Shown: piece after piece, positions 6,381 to 12,304 of the stretch
Numbering within the stretch: the first letter of the stretch is position 1
How the letters are laid out: each line of letters begins with the position of its first letter
IMG/VR virus record: IMGVR_UViG_3300003323_000149
Coordinates: 1 to 40,435 of that record
Direction: 5' to 3' (one strand)
Source: a virus
DNA length: 40,435 bases
Translations under genes and position numbers: made by a program
The notes under the pieces: generated by a model
What the model saw: only the letters and a program-made list of their open reading frames with translations
Database searches by the model: none
What the model was told of the DNA's origin: nothing

Positions 6381-7628
6381 ATGACCCAAGAATTCCAAGC
6401 CCCTCCTGGCGCAGATGCGCCGACCAATGGCCGTACACGGATTCCGGTCGGGACGCTGATCTCTCACGACCACGGCTTCTACCGCTGGCCTGAGTGCGGA
6501 AACGCAGAAGACGCAGACCCCAAGACCGAGTTTGATGTTTCCGTGGCCGGAGACACGGTCGCGCTCACGGCGCCCGGCTTCGGCGGAGCTCCGTACCGCA
6601 ACGGCAGCATCCTCGTGAAGCTGAGCCACTGGCGGCAGGCTTGGGGCGTCCAATCCCCTGTTCCTGCACCTGAGCCGGTGGCTTGGCAGGTTCGCTGGAC
6701 GAACCCAGGAGACAACCCGAACGTCAGCGAAGACGAGACGGCTTGGAAGCCCGTCGATACCTCGCTATCTCGTGGGCAAACGATGGATGAGCGCCTGAAC
6801 GAGCTTCGTGGTTATCGGTTCAACGGGCGGCCGTCCTACGAAGTCCGCCCGCTTTACGCGGCGCCGGTTCAAGCCCCAGCAGAGGGGGATGCAAACCTGA
6901 CCGAGCTGAAGATGCTGCGCGCCAGAGTCAGGGCTCAGCGCGACGAACTCGCCAGCTACAAGCAGCAGGACGAGTGGCAGGCCAAGCGGTTTGGCCGCGA
7001 ATACGAGGTATACCGCGATGAAGTGCGCGTGGCCGCGAACTACACCTTGCAGGAAGCTCAGAACTTCGCTTCTGAACTCTACGCACGCGGCGGCACCGTG
7101 GAGGTCTTTGAGCGGACGCGCCGCCGCATCTCGTGGGCCAACAAGGACGGCTACGCAGCATCCGTGAAGCAGGCCGAGGCTCGGGCCGCCCAGCCCCAGC
7201 CCAAGGGGACGAGCTACAGCACGACAGACGGCGTGCGCTGCGATCACTGCCGCCAAGTGTTGTCCGCGCACGATGGCGGGCGCACTTGCCCACCCCCCGC
7301 GCCTGCACCTGAGCCGGTCAACGAGCGCAAGCAAGCCGAGCACCAGTACAGCATCACCGCGTTCGACTACGTCAATCAGCCGGTCGGGTCGCGTGACTGG
7401 TGCCTGTACTGGGATGGTTGGCGTGCTCGCGCAGCAATCGCAGCCCCCGCAGTACAGGATGGGCTCGACTATCGCGGCGCCCTCAAGGACTTGGTCGCGG
7501 AGTTCAAGCGCGTCTTCCCAATCTACTACTACGCCGAGCCGTGGGCGCACGACCGCAACGAGGTGCTAATCAACGCAGAGCTGTTGCTGTCGACTTCGAA
7601 GCCCCCGGTACAGGGGAGCCAGCCATGA
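6381..7628 (+). CDS. Large modular accessory protein, unknown function
   Basis: A 415-residue protein, the longest in this block, starting at ATG 6381. It appears mosaic. Pro/Ala linkers (PVPAPEPV, APVQAPAEG, PAPAPEPV) separate three or four modules: an N-terminal beta-rich part, an EPVAWQVRWTNPG...YEVRPLYAAP module, a helical middle (LRARVRAQRDELASYKQQDE), a CDHC...C segment at about residues 283-306, and a C-terminal EHQYSITAFDYVNQ... WDGWRARAAIA module. Such phage proteins vary by module shuffling between relatives. No catalytic motif is visible and the role is unknown. Confidence 0.65.
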   Translation: MTQEFQAPPGADAPTNGRTRIPVGTLISHDHGFYRWPECGNAEDADPKTEFDVSVAGDTVALTAPGFGGAPYRNGSILVKLSHWRQAWGVQSPVPAPEPVAWQVRWTNPGDNPNVSEDETAWKPVDTSLSRGQTMDERLNELRGYRFNGRPSYEVRPLYAAPVQAPAEGDANLTELKMLRARVRAQRDELASYKQQDEWQAKRFGREYEVYRDEVRVAANYTLQEAQNFASELYARGGTVEVFERTRRRISWANKDGYAASVKQAEARAAQPQPKGTSYSTTDGVRCDHCRQVLSAHDGGRTCPPPAPAPEPVNERKQAEHQYSITAFDYVNQPVGSRDWCLYWDGWRARAAIAAPAVQDGLDYRGALKDLVAEFKRVFPIYYYAEPWAHDRNEVLINAELLLSTSKPPVQGSQP

Positions 7629-7744
7629 AGCGGGACGGCATGGACCCGTGGCTGACTGCGGCGGGCGTCTTGTGGGTCGTCAACCTGATCGGCTGGCTCG
7701 CCTACTTCATCTGGCTTGCGGTACAGCCTACGGGAGGCGCGTGA
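7625..7744 (+). CDS. 39-residue membrane protein
   Basis: Begins at ATG 7625 with an ATGA overlap and has one transmembrane helix (LTAAGVLWVVNLIGWLAYFI) with short polar ends. The stop shares one base with the next start at 7744. It is one of several tiny single-pass proteins in this operon. Function unknown. Confidence 0.5.
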   Translation: MKRDGMDPWLTAAGVLWVVNLIGWLAYFIWLAVQPTGGA

Positions 7745-7974
7745 TGCTGAACTGGGGCGACACCACAGGCTGGCCGCCGGCCTACCCGACGCACGGGGCC
7801 TACCCTGCCTGCCTGCACCCTCTGATTGCCAATGGCCGGGAAGTCAACACCTTTGCATCTTCGCGCGGCGAGCGCTGCCCGAACTGCGGCGCCTACGTGG
7901 TCTTCAAGTGCGCCCCGGAGAACGAGCCGGCCGGCGCCACCTTTTGCATCCCCTCACAGGGTCCATCGACATGA
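7744..7974 (+). CDS. Small zinc-ribbon-like protein
   Basis: A 76-residue protein from ATG 7744. A central CPNCGAYVVFKC motif and another Cys near each end (PACLHP, ATFCIP) suggest a small zinc-binding fold. The N-terminus is rich in Pro, Tyr and Trp. It has one-base and four-base overlaps with its neighbours. No function can be given. Confidence 0.5.
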   Translation: MLNWGDTTGWPPAYPTHGAYPACLHPLIANGREVNTFASSRGERCPNCGAYVVFKCAPENEPAGATFCIPSQGPST

Positions 7975-8330
7975 GCCGGCCCGACTGGTGCCCTGTGGCA
8001 AACCACCCATGCGCCGCCGGCTGCGAAACGCCGTGCAGCCTGAGCAACGGCGGCATGCTGATGGAGATGCAGCAGGCGCTGGACCTGCTGGCCGGCCTAC
8101 ATCCGTGTCTGACCACCGACGACCCGGCCGAGATGGCGAAGCAGATCTTCGACTCCGTGATGTCGGAGCGCTCCGCGCACGCCCAAGCGGTGACGAACTG
8201 GGCGCGCAACCTGGATTTCCGCGACGAGTTGATCGCCCGGTGGCGCGCCGGCATGCGTGAACTGATTTCTCAGCGCATGGGCGCCGAAGCCATCAGGGAG
8301 CGCCTGCAATCGCTTCTGCGCGGCGCCTGA
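7971..8330 (+). CDS. Accessory protein with Cys-rich head and helical body
   Basis: A 119-residue protein from ATG 7971, coupled by ATGA. The first 25 residues carry four cysteines (DWCPVANHPCAAGCETPCSL), which could bind a metal or form disulfides. The rest is predominantly helical (MEMQQALDLLAGLHPCLTTD, AMRELISQRMGAEAIRERL-like). No family is recognised. Confidence 0.55.
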   Translation: MSRPDWCPVANHPCAAGCETPCSLSNGGMLMEMQQALDLLAGLHPCLTTDDPAEMAKQIFDSVMSERSAHAQAVTNWARNLDFRDELIARWRAGMRELISQRMGAEAIRERLQSLLRGA

Positions 8331-8339
8331 ATCTCATAC

Positions 8340-8347
8340 CCCCTGCC
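8340..8347 (+). promoter_or_regulatory. C-rich start-associated leader motif CCCCTGCC
   Basis: CCCCTGCC ends five bases before ATG 8353 in a 22-base gap (atctcataccccctgccagg). Only a weak AGG could serve as ribosome site. Confidence 0.45.
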
Positions 8348-8352
8348 AGGAC

Positions 8353-8772
8353 ATGACCATGATCCGCTTCGTTGACATCCGCGGCCAGGACATCGGCCAC
8401 CGCTTCGCCTTCTGGGACACGATCCGCCAAGAGTTCTGCACCTTCTCCGGCTGCCAGGCCTGGGACGATGCCGACGACTTTGCGCGCGACTACCGCAGCC
8501 ATGGGCAGGAGTTCTTCGGCGGCCTGGAGCGCTTCACGGGCCTGATGCCCGCATGGGCGTCGCAGCCGGCCACCGACGCCGAGCTGATGTCGCCGGACGA
8601 GCCTGCGGAGTCCCAGCCCCAGGATGCGGACACGGTGCGCGACGCCGAGCGGTATCGGTGGCTTGCCAAGGAGCACGGCTGGTGGCTGCTGAAGCACTTC
8701 CCCGCGCAGTCGCCCTACGTTGACGCCAGCGAGGTGATCGACGCCGCCATTGACGCCGCCCGAGGCGCCTAA
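8353..8772 (+). CDS. Two-part accessory protein, unknown function
   Basis: A 139-residue protein; ATG 8353 and ATG 8359 are both possible. The N-terminal half (VDIRGQDIGHRFAFWDTIRQ, FCTFSGCQAWDDADDFARDY) is alpha/beta. A Pro/Glu-rich linker follows at about residues 75-95. The C-terminal half has the pattern RDAERYRWLAKEHGWWLLKH...VDAAIDAARG, which I recall as a frequently shuffled ending in small phage proteins. No function is known. Confidence 0.6.
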   Translation: MTMIRFVDIRGQDIGHRFAFWDTIRQEFCTFSGCQAWDDADDFARDYRSHGQEFFGGLERFTGLMPAWASQPATDAELMSPDEPAESQPQDADTVRDAERYRWLAKEHGWWLLKHFPAQSPYVDASEVIDAAIDAARGA

Positions 8773-8797
8773 CCCCATCCACCGCGAGGGAACATCC

Positions 8798-9370
8798 ATG
8801 AAGAAGACAATTTCCCTGTTTCAACGCAATTATGACGGCGACCGCTTGGTGCGCGATGAACTCGTGCCCGGGGCCGAGTGGGTCGCGGCCGGTGAAGGCG
8901 TCGCTACTCGCAAGTGGGACGGCACCTGCTGCCTGATTCAAGACGGCAAGCTGTTCAAGCGCTATGACGCCAAGGCCGGCCGCACGCCGCCGCCCGACTT
9001 TATTGCTGCGCAGGATCCTGACCCGAAGACGGGCCACTGGCCCGGCTGGTTGCCTGTGGGCGATGGCCCCGACGATGCCCGCCACCGTGAGGCGTTGAGC
9101 AACGATCCATGGGTGCGAGCTGGCCTCTCATTGGCAGACGGAACATACGAGCTTTGCGGCCCAAAGGTTCAAGGGAACCCTGAGCACTTCGACAAGCATG
9201 TATTGATTCGCCATGGTGAAGCGGTGCTTGAAAACTGCCCACGTACCTTCCTGGCGCTCGGCCACTATCTGGCCGACCACGACATTGAGGGTGTCGTCTG
9301 GCATCACCCGGATGGCCGCATGGTCAAGATCAAGGGCAAGGACTTCGGTTTGAAGCGCCGCGGCGCCTGA
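8798..9370 (+). CDS. RLIG1/DUF5565-like RNA ligase (nucleotidyltransferase)
   Basis: A 190-residue protein with a full set of covalent nucleotidyltransferase motifs: motif I RKWDGTCCLI (K39 as the adenylated lysine, K-x-D-G), motif III TYELCGPK (E118), motif IV DIEGVVWHH (E164) and motif V MVKIKGKDFGLKR (K177, K179). The spacing and KxDGT variant resemble the RLIG1 (C12orf29)/DUF5565 family of RNA ligases rather than DNA ligases. It lacks any OB domain, which is normal for short RNA ligases. It is the only gene of the loosely spaced set here with a clear ribosome site (GAGGG before ATG 8798). The likely role is sealing cleaved tRNA or other RNA; substrate untested. Confidence 0.85.
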   Translation: MKKTISLFQRNYDGDRLVRDELVPGAEWVAAGEGVATRKWDGTCCLIQDGKLFKRYDAKAGRTPPPDFIAAQDPDPKTGHWPGWLPVGDGPDDARHREALSNDPWVRAGLSLADGTYELCGPKVQGNPEHFDKHVLIRHGEAVLENCPRTFLALGHYLADHDIEGVVWHHPDGRMVKIKGKDFGLKRRGA

Positions 9371-9378
9371 CTTTCAAT

Positions 9379-9386
9379 CCCCTGCC
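9379..9386 (+). promoter_or_regulatory. C-rich start-associated leader motif CCCCTGCC
   Basis: CCCCTGCC ends ten bases before ATG 9397. The gap (ctttcaatcccctgccggta, then tacacc) contains no Shine-Dalgarno sequence. Confidence 0.45.
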
Positions 9387-9396
9387 GGTATACACC

Positions 9397-9522
9397 ATGA
9401 CCCCAATCCAACTCGCACGACTCAACCTAGCCGCCTGGCTTGCTCAGCAGGCAGAAGCACTGGCGCGGCTGCAGGGGCGACCTGCGGCGAATGATCCGCA
9501 GATGAAGGACAAGCAGGGATGA
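9397..9522 (+). CDS. 41-residue helical peptide gene
   Basis: ATG 9397 to TGA 9522 encodes a short amphipathic helix (LARLNLAAWLAQQAEALARL) and a polar tail. It overlaps the next gene by ATGA at 9519-9522, which argues that it is translated, at least as a leader for the Xis-like gene. No ribosome site; it has the C-rich leader instead. Confidence 0.45.
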   Translation: MTPIQLARLNLAAWLAQQAEALARLQGRPAANDPQMKDKQG

Positions 9523-9701
9523 TGGACCGCAAGCAGATTGCCGAGCTTCTGGGCATCCAGCCGGCGACCTTCAGGAAGTGCGTGGAGCCAAAACCAGGCT
9601 TTCCCAAGCCAGTGCTGCGCCTAAGCCAAAAGCTGGTGCTTTGGGATGACCGTGACATTGAAAGGTGGATGAGCCGCCAGAAGCAGCTAGCCCAGGCGTG
9701 A
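9519..9701 (+). CDS. AlpA/Xis-like DNA-binding protein (probable excisionase)
   Basis: A 60-residue winged-helix MerR/AlpA-type protein: DRKQIAELLGIQPATFRKCV is the helix-turn-helix, followed by the PGFPKPV wing and LVLWDDRDIERWMSR, the usual AlpA ending. It lies tail to tail with the integrase gene (ends overlap at 9687-9701) and is the last gene of the PL-like operon, the position of xis in lambdoid phages. ATG 9519 or ATG 9522 may be used. Directionality factor for integrase is the likely role; a transcription factor is the alternative. Confidence 0.75.
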   Translation: MMDRKQIAELLGIQPATFRKCVEPKPGFPKPVLRLSQKLVLWDDRDIERWMSRQKQLAQA

Positions 9702-10652
9702 CGCGATAGTCTTTGCCGTGGCGCGATAGTAGACCCTTGCAAGCAAGTTCACGTCCTTGTGCCCGGAGATGCGGGACAGTTCCAATACGTCAACGATGCG
9801 CGACAGCCTAGTCAGCGCCGTGGCTCTGGCGTCGTGGAAGGTGAATCCCTCCAAGCCCGCACGGTCCCTGGCTTTGCGAAACAGCGCATCAAGGCTTGGT
9901 CCGGTGATGGTGAACCGTGGGCACAGTGTGGCCATGTGCGCCGCCCCTCTGGAGAGGGGGACATCGCGCCGCGTGCCGTTCTTCGTGTCGTCCAGGCGGG
10001 CGACGTTGCCGCGATAGTGCGCCTTCAGCACCTCGCCGGCTCGCATTCCCGTGCTCATCGCCATGAGGAACGCAAACCCCGCTTGCTGCTGCAGCGTCTC
10101 GGGCGGCGCTTTCCTCCACCCAAGCATTCGTAGCACGCTACGCATTTCCGGGCCGGTGATAAGCCTGTCCCGGGCCTGCGGATTCTGCGGCCGGCGCACG
10201 TCGGCGAACGGGTTCACCTTGGCATACCCCCACTCCTTGCAGCAAGTCGTGAACACCGCCGAGAGCAGGTTCATGTCTCGATTGATGGTGCTGCCCTTCT
10301 TGCCCTTCAGCATCAGGTCGCGCCACTTGCCAATGTCCTCGGCGGTCACGTCGTCCACGACCTTGTCAACGAACGGCAAGGCAAACTCTTCGGACGTGAA
10401 GTAGGCAACCCGCGTCCTCTCCCAACGCTCGTTCTTCTTCGTCGGACTCACCTCGTCCGCGTACCGCTCCAAGGCGTGGCGCAGAGGCTTGCGCACAACC
10501 TGGCCGCGCTTGCGCGCTAGGATGTCTGCTTCCAGCTCCGTGGCCCACGCCACAGCCTGCGCCTTGGTCTTGTGGGCCATGGACTGGCGCACGCCCAGCT
10601 TGAACACCTCGGCGAACCACAGGCCAGAGGGCAGCTTACGGTACGAAGCCAT
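9687..10652 (-). CDS. int: Tyrosine site-specific integrase
   Basis: A 321-residue tyrosine recombinase. There is a core-binding SAM-like domain at about residues 55-140 and a catalytic domain with R204 (STGMRAGEVL), K224 (DDTKNGTRRDVPLS), H273xxR276 (FHDARATALTRLS), H298 (ISGHKD) and the nucleophile Y308 or Y309 (RVYYRAT). The arm-binding domain is short. It catalyses integration and excision at att sites. ATG 10652 is the first start in frame; there is no strong ribosome site, and three CATTCGTG-type repeats cover the start region, suggesting autoregulation or integrase binding. It converges on the Xis-like gene. Confidence 0.93.
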   Translation of the reverse strand: MASYRKLPSGLWFAEVFKLGVRQSMAHKTKAQAVAWATELEADILARKRGQVVRKPLRHALERYADEVSPTKKNERWERTRVAYFTSEEFALPFVDKVVDDVTAEDIGKWRDLMLKGKKGSTINRDMNLLSAVFTTCCKEWGYAKVNPFADVRRPQNPQARDRLITGPEMRSVLRMLGWRKAPPETLQQQAGFAFLMAMSTGMRAGEVLKAHYRGNVARLDDTKNGTRRDVPLSRGAAHMATLCPRFTITGPSLDALFRKARDRAGLEGFTFHDARATALTRLSRIVDVLELSRISGHKDVNLLARVYYRATAKTIASRLG

Positions 10653-10686
10653 TCGTGAACCATTCGTGATGACGGGGCCACGAATG
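10649..10686. repeat. CCATTCGTGA direct repeats plus one inverted copy at the int start
   Basis: CCATTCGTGA occurs at 10649-10658 and 10660-10669, with start points 11 bases apart (one helical turn), and the inverted form CCACGAATG at 10678-10686. The first copy contains the int start codon. Such phased short repeats fit binding sites for integrase arm domains, excisionase or a regulator. Confidence 0.45.
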
Positions 10687-11083
10687 TGCCATAAGGGCCA
10701 AATCAGCCGCTTCGCGATTTCACGTATGGCGCCGGAAAGATTAGGCGTGACGCGGACTTGCAGCGAATCCGTCAGAAATCGGCAAACGTCGCATTTATTC
10801 CGATTTCCCTGTCGGAGGGACCAACGTCACAGGGAGGTGCCCAAGCCATCAGTGATCTATACGTGATGGCTGCCGACTGGTAGCATTGCGGCGTCAGCGG
10901 CGGCGGAGAAGTTCCGCAGCAAGCGTGGGCGATCTTGGGGCAACGTGCCGTGTGCGACCCTGCCATGCCCAGGGCTGAGGAAGGCTCCACACGGCTCGTC
11001 CTCTGCCGGTATCCAACCCGGCCCGCTGACACCCCTCTCCTACAGCCTCCCGGCAGTAAGCCCCTTTTACAGCCTCTCGGCTG
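10653..11083. other. 431-base non-coding stretch between int and the lysis genes
   Basis: No convincing gene is seen on either strand. The stretch holds the phased CATTCGTG repeats next to int, a perfect 8-base inverted repeat at 10844-10871 that could be the attP core, a single GCATTGC at 10885-10891 resembling the repressor half-site, and two tandem hairpins ending at 11084 next to the last late gene. I see no tRNA fragment. Confidence 0.5.
10844..10871. repeat. Perfect inverted repeat, candidate attP core
   Basis: AGCCATCA (10844-10851) and TGATGGCT (10864-10871) flank a 12-base AT-richer centre gtgatctatacg. Two inverted arms round a short centre near the integrase gene is what a tyrosine-recombinase crossover site looks like. 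Without the host junctions this is only a candidate. Confidence 0.3.
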
Positions 11084-11084
11084 T
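11042..11084 (-). terminator. Two tandem hairpins after the last late gene
   Basis: On the - strand ACAGCCGAGAGGCTGT (11084-11069) is a perfect 6-base stem with a GAGA loop that touches the holin stop codon. A second related hairpin, TACTGCCGGGAGGCTGTA (11059-11042), follows. Neither ends in a T run, so these could be mRNA-stabilising or attenuating stems rather than classical intrinsic terminators. Confidence 0.4.
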
Positions 11085-11488
11085 CAGCTCGCCACACCCT
11101 TGACCTTTTCCACGCTGCGATAAGCACCAAGTCCGAGCATGCCGAACAGCAGCGGCATCATGGTCGCCATGTCCATCTGCGGAAACTTCACCGGATGGCC
11201 GGCAAGCGCAGCGCCCCACTCAGCCAGCGGGCCAACGACGAACTGCACTGCAAAGCCAGTACCGCAGACCCAGCCCACAAAGGGCCGCCACCCCGCAACG
11301 AAGGCATTGCTGCTCGCCGCTTCCTGCTTGTTGATATCCATCTGACCAGCGATCTGCGACAGCTCGCCCTGCTGCTGGAGCTTGAACAGCTCCAACTGCG
11401 CTGCGGCCTTCTGGGCTGGATCAGGGAACAGGCGGTCAATCACCTTGCCGCCGATGTCCAGGATTGCAGTGACGGGATCGAGCGCCAT
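11084..11488 (-). CDS. 3TM-type holin (gene-transfer-agent holin family)
   Basis: A 134-residue protein, start at ATG 11488 with GGAG nine bases upstream; GTG 11500 in the same frame lies inside the endolysin gene. The N-terminal half is an amphipathic helix (ILDIGGKVIDRLFPDPAQKA, then a Gln-rich helix). Membrane segments follow (WRPFVGWVCGTGFAVQFVVG, and MMPLLFGMLGLGAY). This matches the layout of the Pfam family described as holin of 3TMs for gene-transfer release. It lies directly after the endolysin gene at the end of the late operon and would permeabilise the inner membrane for lysis. Confidence 0.8.
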   Translation of the reverse strand: MALDPVTAILDIGGKVIDRLFPDPAQKAAAQLELFKLQQQGELSQIAGQMDINKQEAASSNAFVAGWRPFVGWVCGTGFAVQFVVGPLAEWGAALAGHPVKFPQMDMATMMPLLFGMLGLGAYRSVEKVKGVAS

Positions 11489-11490
11489 GG

Positions 11491-11910
11491 TTAGCTCCAC
11501 ATCGGGCGCGTGCCCGTCTTGTCGATTTGCAGGTATTGGCCGCGAGGCTTCTCAGCCCACGAGATATGGACCCATCGGTTGAATTCCAAGATCGCTTGAT
11601 CCAGATCAATGCCTGAGTCTTTCAGGGCGGAGATGACCGTCGTCGGGGTGCCAAAGCCTGGGCAGATGAAGTCCACCGCCTGGCCGGTGAGATGCTGGCT
11701 GTTGGGCTGGCCGCCGACCGCCTTGTTCAGGGCTGGTGAGCGGTAGCCGCTGCTGATGATGATGGGCGCCCCGAGGCGCTGCCTCACCGACTCCAGCAAG
11801 AGTGCCGTGCGCTTGAGGTTGGCGACGATCTCCAGCGGAGGGTCGTTGTCGATATCACGATGTTGGGTCGCGATCAGCTCCTCCAGCGTGAAGTGCGGGC
11901 TGAGGTTCAT
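11491..11910 (-). CDS. Endolysin, peptidase M15_3 (D-Ala-D-Ala-type carboxypeptidase)
   Basis: A 139-residue zinc peptidase of the M15 family. It shows the expected ISSGYRSPALNKAVGG and SQHLTGQAVDF segments, which contain the metal ligands H73 and D80, and WVHISW with the second His ligand (H115). Small M15_3 enzymes of this length act as phage endolysins that cut the peptide stems of peptidoglycan. No signal peptide is present, so export depends on a holin. It overlaps the upstream gene by ATGA (11907-11910). Start ATG 11910. Confidence 0.88.
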   Translation of the reverse strand: MNLSPHFTLEELIATQHRDIDNDPPLEIVANLKRTALLLESVRQRLGAPIIISSGYRSPALNKAVGGQPNSQHLTGQAVDFICPGFGTPTTVISALKDSGIDLDQAILEFNRWVHISWAEKPRGQYLQIDKTGTRPMWS

Positions 11911-12128
11911 TTGTCCCCCAGCGGCATTGCTGAGCTATCCAGCGGCCGGCCCTTGCGCTTGCGCTGGATGGCGTCGTATAGCTTCAGCGCCGTCAGCGCG
12001 ATGGTCAGCACTGTGGCCAACACGGCAAGAGGCGATGCCCCGCCAGTCACCCAAGTCCACGCTGACACGCACCAGCCGAACGCGGTGACGGCGCCGCCAC
12101 CTTGCACCAAATCCTGATGAGCGCTCAT
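11907..12128 (-). CDS. Small single-pass membrane protein, holin candidate
   Basis: A 73-residue protein from ATG 12128 with a strong ribosome site (GGAAGGGG). One long hydrophobic stretch (FGWCVSAWTWVTGGASPLAV, then LATVLTIALTALKLYDAI) could form one or two helices. It ends in a basic region (QRKRKGRPLD), typical of small holins or antiholins. It lies immediately upstream of the endolysin. With the 3TM protein after the endolysin, the phage may carry two holin-like proteins or a holin and antiholin pair. Confidence 0.6.
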   Translation of the reverse strand: MSAHQDLVQGGGAVTAFGWCVSAWTWVTGGASPLAVLATVLTIALTALKLYDAIQRKRKGRPLDSSAMPLGDK

Positions 12129-12130
12129 CG

Positions 12131-12301
12131 CTACGCCCCTTCCACAACGACGGTGGCGCCGGTATCTGCGCTCAACGATGCGGCACAGGAAACCGCCGCT
12201 GCGTAGCTGCTCCAAACCTCCGCATCGCGGATGTCAGATCGCCACGCACCACGGCGGCCACGGTAGAGATTGGTGTCGGTTCTCTTGAGGACGTAGTACA
12301 T
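12131..12301 (-). CDS. 56-residue late protein between tailspike and lysis genes
   Basis: ATG 12301 to TAG 12131. The sequence (YYVLKRTDTNLYRGRRGAWR, SDIRDAEVWSSYAAAVSCAA) resembles the short proteins that often follow tail-fibre genes in phages. It begins three bases after the tailspike stop and ends two bases before the next start, so it is well packed in the operon. Role unknown. Confidence 0.55.
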   Translation of the reverse strand: MYYVLKRTDTNLYRGRRGAWRSDIRDAEVWSSYAAAVSCAASLSADTGATVVVEGA

Positions 12302-12304
12302 GGC

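Noticed and set aside
10772-11032. An 86-codon - strand frame between int and the lysis genes
   Set aside because: Cys/Ser/Pro-rich with no ribosome site and no recognisable pattern; probably chance.
10653-11083. A tRNA gene or fragment as attachment site
   Set aside because: I found no cloverleaf or TPsiC-like segment in the stretch; only inverted and direct repeats.
11084-12301. Rz/Rz1 spanin pair in the lysis cassette
   Set aside because: Searched the frames by eye for a coiled-coil membrane protein with a nested lipoprotein and found none; the only lipoprotein is at 39704 in the lysogeny region.
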